Shown here: piece by piece, positions 1 through 9,117 of the stretch
How the letters are laid out: each line of letters starts with the position of its first letter
How positions within the stretch are numbered: position 1 is the stretch's first letter
Virus record (IMG/VR): IMGVR_UViG_3300025102_000098
Span: 1 to 38,008 of that record
Direction: 5' to 3' (one strand)
Length of the DNA stretch: 38,008 nucleotides
Source of the DNA: a virus
The notes under the pieces: generated by a model
Told to the model about the DNA's origin: nothing
The model's database searches: none
Seen by the model: only the letters and a program-made list of their open reading frames with translations
Made by a program: the position numbers and the translations under genes

Positions 1-3000
1 ATAAGTTACTCGTCTTTACTAATTTTTCACTTAATGAAGTGGCAGTTGTTGTAGCGAAGTTAGCATCATCCCCCAAAGCGGCGGCTAATTCATCTAGTGT
101 GTTAAGTAAAGACGGCGCACCATTTGTTATCGCTGTTATTGCAGAAGCATTTGTTGATATTGAAGAAGCATTTGTTGCTACTTCTGCATCTACATAGGCT
201 TTGATAGATTGTTGGCTTGCTACTTTGGTTGCGCTGTTACTAGCCATATTATCTTCATCTAAAAGGTCAGAAGATATTGCGTAATTATTTGCACTAGCCG
301 CTATTCCGTCTAGTTTTGATTTCAAAGCATTAGTAAAATTATTTTGAGTTAATCCTCCATCCCCTACTGAATATGTAGTATTAGTATCGGTAGATGCGAT
401 AGTTACAGCACCTCCACTTTCAGAAATAGTTACATTACTACCGGCTGTAAATGCTAAGGTTTCACTAGAGCCTAATGTATTTCCACCTGCGGTTACAGTT
501 CTAAAGGTGTTATCATTAGCGGTCATATCATCAACAACAACATTTATCTTACCATTTGTATCATCATAAGTAGCCGCTACCCTTGTTTCAGTATTGCTAG
601 AGAACATACCACCTACAATATCTTGAACTTGTTCAGTAGATAATTGAGTGTTAGTATTAGTATCGGTTGAAGCAATAGTTACTGCCCCATTTAATTCAGT
701 TATTGTTACATTACTACCTGCTGTAAAAGCCAAAGTTTCAGTAGAACCTAGTGTGTTTCCTCCTGCGGTAATTGTTCTAAAGGTATTATCATTTGCCGTC
801 ATATCATCTACAACAAAGTTAATACGACCATTAGTATCATCGTAAGTTACACCGATTCTTGTTTCTGTACCAACTAACATTCCACCTACAATGTCTTGAA
901 CTTGTTCTGTTGTAAGTTGAGTATTGGTATCCGCAGATGCTATTGTTACAGCACCACCTGATTCAGTAATAGTGATATTCGACCCTGCGGTGAACGCTAA
1001 TGTTTCAGTAGAACCTAGTGTATTACCACCCGCAGTAATAGTTCTAAATGTGTTATCGTTTGCGGTCATATCATCTACAACAAAATTAATCCTACCATTA
1101 GTATCGTCATAAGAAACACCAATCCTAGTCTCAGTACCTACTAACATTCCACCGACTATATCTTGAACTTGTTCTGTTGTAAGTTGTGTATCGGTGTTAG
1201 TGTCTGTTGCATTTACGTTAGTGCCACTTATTGCAAGATTATCATTAGGGGTAGCGAAAACGATAGCCCCTGCGGAGTCATCCCAAATGAGTAATCTATC
1301 TGCGCCGGGATCAGATAATGACTGAATACCTAAATGATTAAGATTTACAGTTGCTGAACCACTTGTAGCCCCGCCCGATAATCCCGTTCCTGCAACTACT
1401 GCTGTTATGTCTCCCCCGCCTGTTCCAAAACCTTGCGCTGCTATGTAATCAAAAACAACATCTCCTGTAACTAGCCCTGCATTGCCATTAGCAACAGCAC
1501 CATCACCCGCTAATGTCGAAGCCGTTCCTAATCCTAAGTTACTTCTAGCAGTACCTGCATTAGGCAAATCAGATAAATTGCTTGCTTTTACTAATTTTTC
1601 ACCTAATGAAGTAGAGATAGTAGTTGCAAAACTAGCATCATCACCCAAAGCGGCTGCTAATTCGTTTAATGTATTCAAAGTATTTGGGGCTGAATCAACT
1701 AACCCTGATACTTCAGCATCTACATATGCTTTAATTGATTGTTGGCTTGCTGCTGCCGTAGCACTATTTGATGCAAAATTATCTTCATCAAGTAATGTCA
1801 ATTGAGTGTTTGCCGTCATGTCATCTACTACGAAATTAATCCTGCCGTTTGTATCGTCATAGGTTACGCCGATTCTTGTTTCAGTACCAACCAACATACC
1901 GCCTACAATATCTTGAACTTGTTCAGTAGATAGTTGAGTGTTTGTATTTGTATCTGTTGAGGCTATTGTTACCTCACCACCACTTTCTGTTATAGTTACA
2001 TTAGAACCCGCAGTAAAAGCAAGTGTTTCTGATGCGCCAAGCGTATTACCACCTGCTGTAATAGTTCTGAATGTATTATCATTTGCTGTCATATCATCTA
2101 CTACAAAGTTAATTCTTCCATTAGTATCATCATACGTTACACCGATTCTAGTCTCCGTACCTACTAACATAGCCCCTACAATGTCTTGTACCGCTTCGGT
2201 GCTTAATTGGGTGTTAGTATCAGTAGAAGAAAGTGTTAGTGTTCCTGCCGCATCATCGTAAGTAGCGGTAACATTTGTTCCGCCTACAATAAGACCATTG
2301 ACAAAATCTTCAACCTGTTCTTGAGTCAATTGAGTGTTAGTATCAGCAGACGCAAAAGTAACCGTGTCGCTACCTGCCGTAGTAGTAATAGTTACATTTG
2401 AACCTGCGGCAAACGTAAGTGTATCAGTAGCGGCATCTGCGACTACGTTATCTTGCCCTGATACTGCTACGGTGCTGAAAGCATTTTGATTGTTTTCTCC
2501 ACCTGCACCTGCTGCAACCCAAGTAAAACCACCACTTGCAGAATCATAACTTAGAAGATGATTATCTGTTGGAGAGTTAGTAACTTTTAGATTATCTTCA
2601 TCAACAACATTGGATGCTATGACAGTAGCCCCATCAGCAGTAGAGGTTACTTCACCGCTATGATTAGGATGAACATAATTATTTGCTGATGCTGCGATAC
2701 CATCTAATTTACTTTTGAGGGTATTAGTGAAATTGTTTTGTGTTAAACCGCCATCTCCTACTGAATATTCAGTATTGGTATCAGTAGATGCAATTGTTAT
2801 GTTGTTAGCATCGGTATGAGTCAAAGTAACATTAGTTCCTGCTACAAACTTAATATCTTGTGTTCCACTACTTGCACCACTTTTAGTTAAACGTAATAAG
2901 ATGTCATTAGTCGAATCAACAAACGATGAAGTAAACACATTTTGAGTATTAGTATCTGATGTGAGTTGGCTTGTTAATGCAACCGTTCCTGTTAAGTCAG

Positions 3001-5149
3001 GCAAAGTAATTGTTCGATCAGCACTTACTGTTGCCGCCTTGAGAGTTACTTCATTGTCATCTGCATTAGAGCCTTCAAAGACAACACCATTAGATGTCGA
3101 AACCGTTTCCACATGGTTTGTAGTTGTAGTTCCTGTAACTACAATTGAACCGGGAAATGTAGTAGTCGTGCTACCATCTCCAATTTGAAGTGCATTACCC
3201 CCTATTGCACTTCCCAATGCGGATTTTACGTTAGCAGTATCTGTTACATCGGCAGACGCTTCTACACCATCTAATTTTGATTTAAGAGCATCAGTAAAAT
3301 TGTTTTGAGTGAGTCCTCCATCTCCAACAGAATATTGAGTGTTGGTATCAGTAGAAGTAATGGTAACTGCCCCACCTGATTCACTTATTGATACGTTAGA
3401 CCCTGCTGTAAACGCTAAAGTCTCACTAGCACCTAATGTGTTGCCTCCTGCTGTTATTGTTCTGAAGGTGTTAGTGTCTGCTGTCATGTCATCTACAACA
3501 AAGTTAATTTTTCCGCTAGTATCATCGTAGGTAACTCCTATTCTTGTTTCCGTTCCACCATCAACCATGCCGCCAATTATATCTTGAACTGCTTCAGTAG
3601 ATAGTTGAGTATTGGTTGCTGCTAATGTAATTGTATCTGTTGAATGACTTACAGATATATTTGTTCCGGCTGCAATTTTTACGGTATCTGTTGTGCCGCT
3701 TGAATCGGTCAAAACAATATTTGCATCATCACTAGATACTGCGGTACTAATGCTGTAAGTGGTATTTGTATCGTTTGAAGAAGTATCTATTGAATCTTGT
3801 AAATTATCAAGAGTCATGTATTTCCATGCTGAACCCGATTCATCCCAAAGGAGTATTTTATCATCAGTAGCATCGGTTGATTCATTTAATTCAGAAAGAT
3901 TTGCAGGATCTGCAAGAGATAGCGTATCTCCTGTTAATACAATAGGGGCAGATACTGCAAGATTGGTATTAGAATTAATATCTATACTAGATAATGTAGC
4001 AAGAGAACCCAAACCAAGATTACTTCTTGCAGTTCCTACATTAGCAAGATCGGATAGATTGCTTGCCTTTGCAAGTTTAGTACCTATGCTTGTAGTAATA
4101 GTTGAAGAAAAGGATGCATCGTCATTTAATGCCGCAGCAAGTTCATTCAAAGTATTCAATGCACCCGGCGCAGAATCAATCAATGAAGTTACTTCAGAAT
4201 CAACATATGCCTTGATAGACTGTTGAGATGCTGCATGAGTTGCAGAGTCAGATGCCATGTTATCTTCATCTTTCAAATCTAAAGAAACACTAACTGTGCC
4301 GCTTGTTCCCCCCCCTGTAAGCCCACTTCCTGCTGTAACTCCTGTAATATCGCCCACCTGCGTTGTATAGCCGTAGGATTCAATTTTATCCGCAATCGCT
4401 GCTGATGTCATTAAAGACGTGTTGTTATCTGCAAAAGATTCACTACTCAACTGTATAGTATTTGCAGCAAATTCTGAAATGGTTAATCCTGCCACATTTA
4501 GTGTAACTGCGCCTGATGCACCACCCCCCGATAATCCTGTACCCGCAGTAACTCCTGTTATGTCTCCTGTAACTGCTGAAGTAACCCATGTAGTGCCATT
4601 ACCAATAATTGTATGACCGTCAGTAGGGGTAAGATTTGCTATTGCAGCCAAATCACCATCATAGGTTTGATATGTTGTAGAACCAACTACTGCCCCCGTT
4701 GCAGGATTGACAAATACATCATCAGATGTTGCCAATGATGCAAAAGTAACAACTTCACATTGTAATGTATATCTAAACAATTTCTTTGTTCTATCCGACA
4801 AATCTGTTCTTGTCTTGTATATTACTCTATCAAAATTAGTTCCATCCCCTTTACGGAACGCATAAAGTATTCTTCTTACCTCATCTCTTAATTCACTAAG
4901 TCTCTCTCTACTTTGTGCGGTTCTAACATCAATTGTAATATTGACGTGTTCGTTTACATAGTCATACAATAACTCAGGTTGTGCTTCATTATGTGCTGTT
5001 TCAAATATACGAATAATGTCGCCATCAAGCATTCTTACTCTTTTAGCATCTCCTTTATCTAAATCTGCAATATCTTCGATAGAAGGTGCAGGTGGCTTAG
5101 ACCAATTGGTTACTAGAATATTTCTAAGACCTATGATTGCATCAGCCAT
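1..5149 (-). CDS. Giant repetitive tail fibre protein (C-terminus beyond left edge)
   Basis: One uninterrupted frame runs from ATG at 5149 off the left edge, giving at least 1716 residues. The start has GAAAGGA upstream and overlaps the previous gene's stop by 8 bases. The N-terminal ~170 residues are non-repetitive, probably the attachment domain that docks to the tail or baseplate. After that come Ser/Thr/Asn/Gly-rich repeats of three kinds: units with QVQDIVGGM followed by TETRIGVTYDDTNGRINFVV; glycine-rich units such as GDITGVTAGTGLSGGG; and units with ASQQSIKAYVD followed by LNTLNELAAALNDDASF. These repeats are typical of long fibres in marine tailed phages. Role inferred: host recognition as a trimeric beta-rich fibre. 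The receptor-binding tip would be in the missing C-terminus. Plus-strand open frames across this region are shadows of the repeats. Confidence 0.9.
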   Translation of the reverse strand, partial: MADAIIGLRNILVTNWSKPPAPSIEDIADLDKGDAKRVRMLDGDIIRIFETAHNEAQPELLYDYVNEHVNITIDVRTAQSRERLSELRDEVRRILYAFRKGDGTNFDRVIYKTRTDLSDRTKKLFRYTLQCEVVTFASLATSDDVFVNPATGAVVGSTTYQTYDGDLAAIANLTPTDGHTIIGNGTTWVTSAVTGDITGVTAGTGLSGGGASGAVTLNVAGLTISEFAANTIQLSSESFADNNTSLMTSAAIADKIESYGYTTQVGDITGVTAGSGLTGGGTSGTVSVSLDLKDEDNMASDSATHAASQQSIKAYVDSEVTSLIDSAPGALNTLNELAAALNDDASFSSTITTSIGTKLAKASNLSDLANVGTARSNLGLGSLATLSSIDINSNTNLAVSAPIVLTGDTLSLADPANLSELNESTDATDDKILLWDESGSAWKYMTLDNLQDSIDTSSNDTNTTYSISTAVSSDDANIVLTDSSGTTDTVKIAAGTNISVSHSTDTITLAATNTQLSTEAVQDIIGGMVDGGTETRIGVTYDDTSGKINFVVDDMTADTNTFRTITAGGNTLGASETLAFTAGSNVSISESGGAVTITSTDTNTQYSVGDGGLTQNNFTDALKSKLDGVEASADVTDTANVKSALGSAIGGNALQIGDGSTTTTFPGSIVVTGTTTTNHVETVSTSNGVVFEGSNADDNEVTLKAATVSADRTITLPDLTGTVALTSQLTSDTNTQNVFTSSFVDSTNDILLRLTKSGASSGTQDIKFVAGTNVTLTHTDANNITIASTDTNTEYSVGDGGLTQNNFTNTLKSKLDGIAASANNYVHPNHSGEVTSTADGATVIASNVVDEDNLKVTNSPTDNHLLSYDSASGGFTWVAAGAGGENNQNAFSTVAVSGQDNVVADAATDTLTFAAGSNVTITTTAGSDTVTFASADTNTQLTQEQVEDFVNGLIVGGTNVTATYDDAAGTLTLSSTDTNTQLSTEAVQDIVGAMLVGTETRIGVTYDDTNGRINFVVDDMTANDNTFRTITAGGNTLGASETLAFTAGSNVTITESGGEVTIASTDTNTNTQLSTEQVQDIVGGMLVGTETRIGVTYDDTNGRINFVVDDMTANTQLTLLDEDNFASNSATAAASQQSIKAYVDAEVSGLVDSAPNTLNTLNELAAALGDDASFATTISTSLGEKLVKASNLSDLPNAGTARSNLGLGTASTLAGDGAVANGNAGLVTGDVVFDYIAAQGFGTGGGDITAVVAGTGLSGGATSGSATVNLNHLGIQSLSDPGADRLLIWDDSAGAIVFATPNDNLAISGTNVNATDTNTDTQLTTEQVQDIVGGMLVGTETRIGVSYDDTNGRINFVVDDMTANDNTFRTITAGGNTLGSTETLAFTAGSNITITESGGAVTIASADTNTQLTTEQVQDIVGGMLVGTETRIGVTYDDTNGRINFVVDDMTANDNTFRTITAGGNTLGSTETLAFTAGSNVTITELNGAVTIASTDTNTNTQLSTEQVQDIVGGMFSSNTETRVAATYDDTNGKINVVVDDMTANDNTFRTVTAGGNTLGSSETLAFTAGSNVTISESGGAVTIASTDTNTTYSVGDGGLTQNNFTNALKSKLDGIAASANNYAISSDLLDEDNMASNSATKVASQQSIKAYVDAEVATNASSISTNASAITAITNGAPSLLNTLDELAAALGDDANFATTTATSLSEKLVKTSNL
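598..3625 (-). repeat. Tail-fibre QVQDIVGGM repeat units
   Basis: Seven copies of the segment encoding (E/A)QVQDIVGGM or a variant lie with the motif DNA at about 621, 894, 1161, 1911, 2184, 2307 and 3582. Neighbouring copies are spaced 273, 267 and 273 bases (91, 89 and 91 codons); one short interval is 123 bases. Most are followed by TYDDTNG(R/K)INFVVDDMTAND and a segment ending in FTAGSNVTI. Copies near 600-1200 are the most alike at DNA level, suggesting recent duplication. The 2307 copy (QVEDFVNGL) is the most diverged. Confidence 0.85.
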
Positions 5150-5408
5150 TTCCTTTCACCGCCTTCTTATGATTGTCTTGGGCGGTAATCATGTTTCTAT
5201 ACAAAGGCCCACCCATTATGATTTTATCTACAATCATAGAAATTTCATCATTAGTATATTCTAAGCCATCGGCTTCAGCCATTTCTCTTTCTTTGACTTC
5301 TAAAAGTTGTTTCATAGAAGGGTAAGATGTAAGAAATGCATCTATTGCCTGTTGAAATTGCTTAAGAGCAGCAAGTTCTTTCTTAACATATTCAACTTCT
5401 GACGCAAT
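5142..5408 (-). CDS. Small charged helical protein, unknown
   Basis: An 88-residue frame sits between the connector gene (stop at 5411) and the fibre, whose ATG it overlaps by 8 bases. It reads as a charged, mostly helical protein: an N-terminal stretch with EVEYVKKELAALKQFQQAID, then Glu-rich helices and a Lys/His-rich end. I see no ATG, GTG or TTG in frame after the preceding stop region; the most upstream plausible start is ATT at 5408. The first in-frame ATG would discard about 30 well-formed residues. Position suggests a small neck or fibre-assembly protein, possibly a chaperone, but nothing in the sequence proves this. The start is uncertain. Confidence 0.55.
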   Translation of the reverse strand: MASEVEYVKKELAALKQFQQAIDAFLTSYPSMKQLLEVKEREMAEADGLEYTNDEISMIVDKIIMGGPLYRNMITAQDNHKKAVKGNG

Positions 5409-5410
5409 GA

Positions 5411-7003
5411 TTAACCACCCATACCTGCTACTATGATGCCCTCTTGATATGGGATTAATATTCTTTTGACCTCTTCTTCTAATTTTTGTATTTTTGAGTT
5501 CAAATCAATACCCGCCGCACCTTCGGGGAACATAGCCGTATAATCATCTGTTAGCATAATATCAACAGCAACTAATTTCGTACAAGCCTCTTCTATTGCT
5601 TTATCTAGGTATCTTTCTCCGTATATGTAAGAAATCTTTAGGCTGTGATTTTCAAAGAAAGGATATTGGTTATTGAATAAAATTGCCCCGTTATCTTCCA
5701 TAGACCACCAATCCTTTTGTCTTTGTTCTTCGGTAGCATCACAATCAAACGTAGTTTGAGATATTGTCAAACCATTAGTTAGATTTGCTTGGAATGATGA
5801 TGTAAGATCATCTGCTATTGTTATTGAATTGCCATCTCTTGTGCATCTAGCAACTCTTATTGTAGCACCTGTTCCATAATAATACAAACCATTTCCTTGC
5901 ACAAACCCTGATGCATCACTTAAAACAAAAGTGCTACCTGTTGATGTAACTGTTGATGATACAGTATTAGCCAATGAATATGTAAAACAACTACTATTCG
6001 TAACTGCAATAGTCGAAGAATTCCCTTCATCTAACGATCTTGTGCTGCTAATTAAAATTTTACCATCTCCTTCATCACTATTAGCGGTAGCAAGATATTC
6101 ATGGGTTAAATTAAGTGCAGAACCATTTTCAGTCATAGTTCCTATTTGTATTGCAGCCTTAGATGATTGAGCATCTTGGTTAATTAAATTAGCAATTTCA
6201 CCTGCTACTGTTTTTGAGCCAAAGTCCTTTGCCCATGTGCTTGTTGTGCTTCCACTTGTCAAAGTAGCAGTATGAGCAATATTTGGACATAAGAAGATTT
6301 TATCTGTACCATTAAATAAATGAGTATCTTGAACATTCAATTTTAATTTAGATGACGCTAATTCTCTATATTCATCTCCTTGCCATACCCCTAATCTAAT
6401 AATTCTTTGAATCGGTCTGTTTCTTACATAAACAGCACCTACATAGTCAGTATAGTATCTACGGCGATATGGTTTGAATGTAGTAAAGTTTTGATATTCA
6501 TCTACTATTAATCTAGGTCGCCAAGCCATTCTGCATATCCTGTCAATGTAATCTTGCTTATTTTTAATTAATGTCTCAACTTGTGATTTACTTATTCCTC
6601 TTTGTGAACTGTTAGATAATACTGATGTAGGTTGAACATAAGCACTATTTGCTGTTGTGTAAGCAGTACCTTGATCTGTTGCTTTAAGGTTAATTACTCC
6701 CGATGCACCGCCTGATACAATACCTGTTAGCGTGTATGATTTGCCTAATGCGTCTGCGTCATCATATACTGTAACTACATCTCCCGTTGCGAATCCCCAT
6801 CTTCTGTAATCTTCTCCTGATATTGGTATTTTGATTACTGTAACCCCTCCTTCTGAACCTGTGCTTGTATTTGCAGCCAATGCAGTAGGTCTTGGGGCAG
6901 GTAATTGTAAGAATGACTCAACTTTTGCTACTGTTGAATATACTAATTCATCAGGATAAAGGGGTTGGTCGGGTCTATGCCCCGGTGAAAATACTCTTGG
7001 CAT
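5411..7003 (-). CDS. Probable head-tail connector/adaptor with inserted beta domain
   Basis: A 530-residue protein. The N-terminal quarter carries a small beta-rich segment (EDYRRWGFATGDVVTVYDD). From about 130 to 220 there is helix and basic strand sequence (SQVETLIKNKQDYIDRICRMA, then FKPYRRRYYTDYVGAVYVRN). A Ser/Thr-rich insertion of about 200 residues follows, and a C-terminal helical section (AIEEACTKLVAVDIML ... KIQKLEEEVKRILIPYQ). The split helical core with 'DYIDRIC' and 'KLVAVDIMLTDDY' resembles gp6-like head-tail connectors (HK97/SPP1 gp15 type), which form a ring under the portal, but at 530 residues it is far longer than those (~100-150). Function is inferred from this resemblance and from its place between capsid genes and fibre. 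It could instead be a neck or minor tail protein. Confidence 0.5.
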   Translation of the reverse strand: MPRVFSPGHRPDQPLYPDELVYSTVAKVESFLQLPAPRPTALAANTSTGSEGGVTVIKIPISGEDYRRWGFATGDVVTVYDDADALGKSYTLTGIVSGGASGVINLKATDQGTAYTTANSAYVQPTSVLSNSSQRGISKSQVETLIKNKQDYIDRICRMAWRPRLIVDEYQNFTTFKPYRRRYYTDYVGAVYVRNRPIQRIIRLGVWQGDEYRELASSKLKLNVQDTHLFNGTDKIFLCPNIAHTATLTSGSTTSTWAKDFGSKTVAGEIANLINQDAQSSKAAIQIGTMTENGSALNLTHEYLATANSDEGDGKILISSTRSLDEGNSSTIAVTNSSCFTYSLANTVSSTVTSTGSTFVLSDASGFVQGNGLYYYGTGATIRVARCTRDGNSITIADDLTSSFQANLTNGLTISQTTFDCDATEEQRQKDWWSMEDNGAILFNNQYPFFENHSLKISYIYGERYLDKAIEEACTKLVAVDIMLTDDYTAMFPEGAAGIDLNSKIQKLEEEVKRILIPYQEGIIVAGMGG

Positions 7004-7015
7004 TTGTCATCCCCC

Positions 7016-7321
7016 TTAACTCCCTAAGTTGTAATCCATTACTGCATTGCATCCTGCACACCGAGGTGTCCAACAAAAATGTAGAAGGCTGCACTTGGTA
7101 CATCTAGTACCCGAACCTATGTTTTGAATATCAAACCTTTCTCTCTTTGATAGTTTTACTCTTACATCTGCTGCTTGTGCAAGATTACGAGAACTGAACG
7201 GAGATTCGGATTCTGCTATTGCCCCATCATCAGAAACAATTTCAGCCATGCGTACCTTACGGCGGCGTTCTATTTCGTGTGCTTCTTCAAAGCAAATGTC
7301 GCCTAATTCTAATGAGGGCAT
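7016..7321 (-). CDS. Small zinc-ribbon protein in head-neck cluster
   Basis: A 101-residue protein whose ATG follows a GGGGG ribosome site. The N-terminal 60 residues are charged and helical (EEAHEIERRRKVRMAEIVSDD). The C-terminus holds CTKC and CAGC pairs separated by 14 residues, a classic treble-clef or zinc-ribbon arrangement (Cys near 75, 78, 88 and 91). It lies immediately upstream of the probable connector. Zinc binding is well supported by the spacing; a role in head completion is only inferred from position. Confidence 0.65.
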   Translation of the reverse strand: MPSLELGDICFEEAHEIERRRKVRMAEIVSDDGAIAESESPFSSRNLAQAADVRVKLSKRERFDIQNIGSGTRCTKCSLLHFCWTPRCAGCNAVMDYNLGS

Positions 7322-7335
7322 TTACAAGCCCCCGA

Positions 7336-7650
7336 TTAGGCTCGGCCACCTGTTACGGTGATGTATATTTCTTGCCCTGAAAGGTCGGTGGAGTCTGCTA
7401 CTGCATCGAGAGAAGCACCGTCTGCCCCTGCTTCGTAAGCAAGGATTTTCTTTGCTGATCTATCGTATGCCCAAACATACCCTCCAATATCAGATTCAAT
7501 GTGGACTGTTTCAATATTAGAAACATAAGCAGTAAGGTCTAATGATTCCCCTGCTGCTAACCATGAGGAGTCAGGTGTTACTTTCAAAGCAACAGTTAGT
7601 CTGTTGCCTGTTACATTTGTTCTGCCAAGTTGCGCTACTGTGAGTGCCAT
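7336..7650 (-). CDS. Small beta-rich structural protein, unknown
   Basis: A 104-residue protein starting at ATG 7650 (MALTVAQLG). An in-frame TTG nine bases upstream has no better ribosome site. Alternating hydrophobic and polar residues and many Gly/Ser/Thr indicate a beta sandwich. It ends in YITVTGGRA, a strand-like C-terminus. A TATA-like box (GTTATATAG) lies about 25-33 bases upstream of the ATG, so this may begin a transcript. Position between capsid genes and connector fits a head-decoration, tail-terminator or neck protein. No family is recognised. Confidence 0.6.
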   Translation of the reverse strand: MALTVAQLGRTNVTGNRLTVALKVTPDSSWLAAGESLDLTAYVSNIETVHIESDIGGYVWAYDRSAKKILAYEAGADGASLDAVADSTDLSGQEIYITVTGGRA

Positions 7651-7674
7651 ACAAACCAATCCTTATTTGCAATC

Positions 7675-7683
7675 CTATATAAC
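7675..7683 (-). promoter_or_regulatory. TATA-like box upstream of the 7650 start
   Basis: On the minus strand the sequence is GTTATATAG, preceded by a run of nine A residues. It is centred about 29 bases upstream of ATG 7650. An archaeal TATA box sits about 26 bases before the transcription start, so this would give a near-leaderless mRNA. The gap it occupies (7651-7698) is one of few spaces between genes here. Confidence 0.35.
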
Positions 7684-7698
7684 AACTGTTTTTTTTTC

Positions 7699-8229
7699 TT
7701 ACTCGTGAATTACAAGAACTCTTGCAGTAGTTCCGTTAGTAAACACACCATTTGTAGTCTCTAATTTGAATGTTACAGCACCACATACGAGTCCACTCCA
7801 CGGTGCAGGTTCATCAATTGTTTTTCCGCCGGTAGTAATGCTTGCAGGTGCGCTTACAGTAAAGTGAAGTCCACTTGTAGCCCCACCATCTGCATTCATG
7901 TTACCGCCTTCGGATGTTTGGAAATTATATGCGCCTGTTACAGCAGTTCTAACATCAAAGTTTGCAATTTCATCACAATAAGTGTAGTTCAAAGGTGTTC
8001 CTGCTGAATCTGTCAGATCCATCAATATATTGAATTTTCCTGTTGTTGCTGCATTTGCATTACAAGTAAGCCTACTAACATCAAGAACAACCCTGCCTAC
8101 TTTTCCATTCATTTGAATGGTTTCAGTAATCGTGTTTGTTCCGTCTGCTGTGAGAGTAATCATTTTTCGATTTACTCTAACTCTACTTGCATAGCGACCT
8201 ATGCCATCGTCAATGTCAAAATCAGCCAT
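7699..8229 (-). CDS. Beta-rich virion protein, unknown
   Basis: A 176-residue protein starting MADFDIDDGIGRYASRVRV. After a short basic N-terminus it is rich in Thr, Gly, Asn and alternating hydrophobics, with strands such as MITLTADGT, GRVVLDVSRL and AVTFKLETTNG. There is no signal peptide or membrane segment. Its start abuts the stop of the previous gene. Composition and location fit a decoration, head-fibre or tail-tube-like protein. The family is not recognisable by eye. Confidence 0.65.
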   Translation of the reverse strand: MADFDIDDGIGRYASRVRVNRKMITLTADGTNTITETIQMNGKVGRVVLDVSRLTCNANAATTGKFNILMDLTDSAGTPLNYTYCDEIANFDVRTAVTGAYNFQTSEGGNMNADGGATSGLHFTVSAPASITTGGKTIDEPAPWSGLVCGAVTFKLETTNGVFTNGTTARVLVIHE

Positions 8230-8708
8230 CAGTTAGACCCCGCAACATATTGGCGGGCTAAATCAGTCATAGATGCTTTTGTTGATGTGTTAGCAGTTTT
8301 AATATCCCTTGCTGAACACCATGCCATCATTTGCGCTCTTGTCAAAGAAGAAGAAAATCCTTCTGCTTCAAGTAGAGCCTCAACGTCTAACATAGTTACT
8401 GCTTCAGGAGTAGTAATTACTTCTTCTTCAACAACCTCTTCTACAACAGGTGTTTCTACAACAGGTGCTTCTACTACTTCAGGCTCTAATGCTTCAAGCA
8501 TTTTCTTCTGAGTCTTTGTAGTTTTAGCATCTGCCCCTTCAACAACCCATGATTTAGAACCATTTGCTATCATAGGCATGATCTTAGTTGTGATAAAAGT
8601 TTCATCAATATCATCTCTTACCATGCCTCTTGAAAACCCAATAGTAAGCCCATTTATTCTGAACTCAGTATAGGGTCGTGCGCCTACATATCGTAGAGAT
8701 AGTGCCAT
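8229..8708 (-). CDS. Head-neck protein with acidic linker and C-terminal HeH/LEM-like helical motif
   Basis: A 159-residue protein with three parts. Residues 1-65 form a compact domain (RYVGARPYTEFRINGLTIGF ... SKSWVVEG). Residues ~75-105 are a Pro/Val/Glu linker with repeated VVE and VET units. Residues ~115-159 contain LTRAQMMAWCSARDIKTANT and KASMTDLARQY, resembling the HeH/LEM/SAP-type helix-extended-loop-helix found at the ends of phage structural proteins. Such motifs can bind DNA or other proteins. The ATG follows GGTGAG. The two-domain plan with a flexible tether suggests a connector or decoration role; this is inference. Confidence 0.6.
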   Translation of the reverse strand: MALSLRYVGARPYTEFRINGLTIGFSRGMVRDDIDETFITTKIMPMIANGSKSWVVEGADAKTTKTQKKMLEALEPEVVEAPVVETPVVEEVVEEEVITTPEAVTMLDVEALLEAEGFSSSLTRAQMMAWCSARDIKTANTSTKASMTDLARQYVAGSN

Positions 8709-8720
8709 TAGTGGCTCACC

Positions 8721-9083
8721 TCAACGGTATAGGAAGGTAATTCGTACCGTATCTCCATCTTGACCTGCGGAAGCAGGTGTCAGTTTGAGTAGGGTATTTG
8801 TTGATACGTTCCCTGCAACTGTGAAAGCGTTTCCACCCGCAGTTGTTATGTTGTGTGCGCTAAGGATACCGATTAATGCAGTTCCTGTTATTGCGTTTGT
8901 TGATAGTGCAAGATCGTACACGAAAGCCGCATCTCCATCTGCTACTACTACATCTACCACGCCCATGCTGATAGTGCCTGTTGCAGCACCTGTTTGCCAA
9001 GTAGTATCATCAGAACCTACTCCTGCCCATAGTCGTGTATCTAGTATTGCTGTTCCGTTTCCGGTTAAATTAGTGTTACCCAT
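8721..9083 (-). CDS. Probable capsid decoration protein
   Basis: A 120-residue protein directly downstream of the major capsid gene with a very strong ribosome site (GGAGG, 8-base spacer) before ATG 9083. Sequence is Gly/Ala/Thr/Val-rich with no charged helices (TGTISMGVVDVVVADGDAAF, then LKLTPASAGQDGDTVRITFLYR shortened), implying a beta fold. Small beta proteins placed right after the capsid gene are often decoration or stabilisation proteins, such as lambda gpD. The assignment is by position and composition; no family motif was recognised. Confidence 0.5.
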   Translation of the reverse strand: MGNTNLTGNGTAILDTRLWAGVGSDDTTWQTGAATGTISMGVVDVVVADGDAAFVYDLALSTNAITGTALIGILSAHNITTAGGNAFTVAGNVSTNTLLKLTPASAGQDGDTVRITFLYR

Positions 9084-9117
9084 ATTCTTTTCCTCCGTTT
9101 ATTTCCTACACTTGCAC

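Noticed and set aside
648-4226. Plus-strand open frames with repeated VLSFAVISSTTKLI text
   Set aside because: All are in one register antisense to the fibre repeats and repeat only because the fibre does; no ribosome sites.
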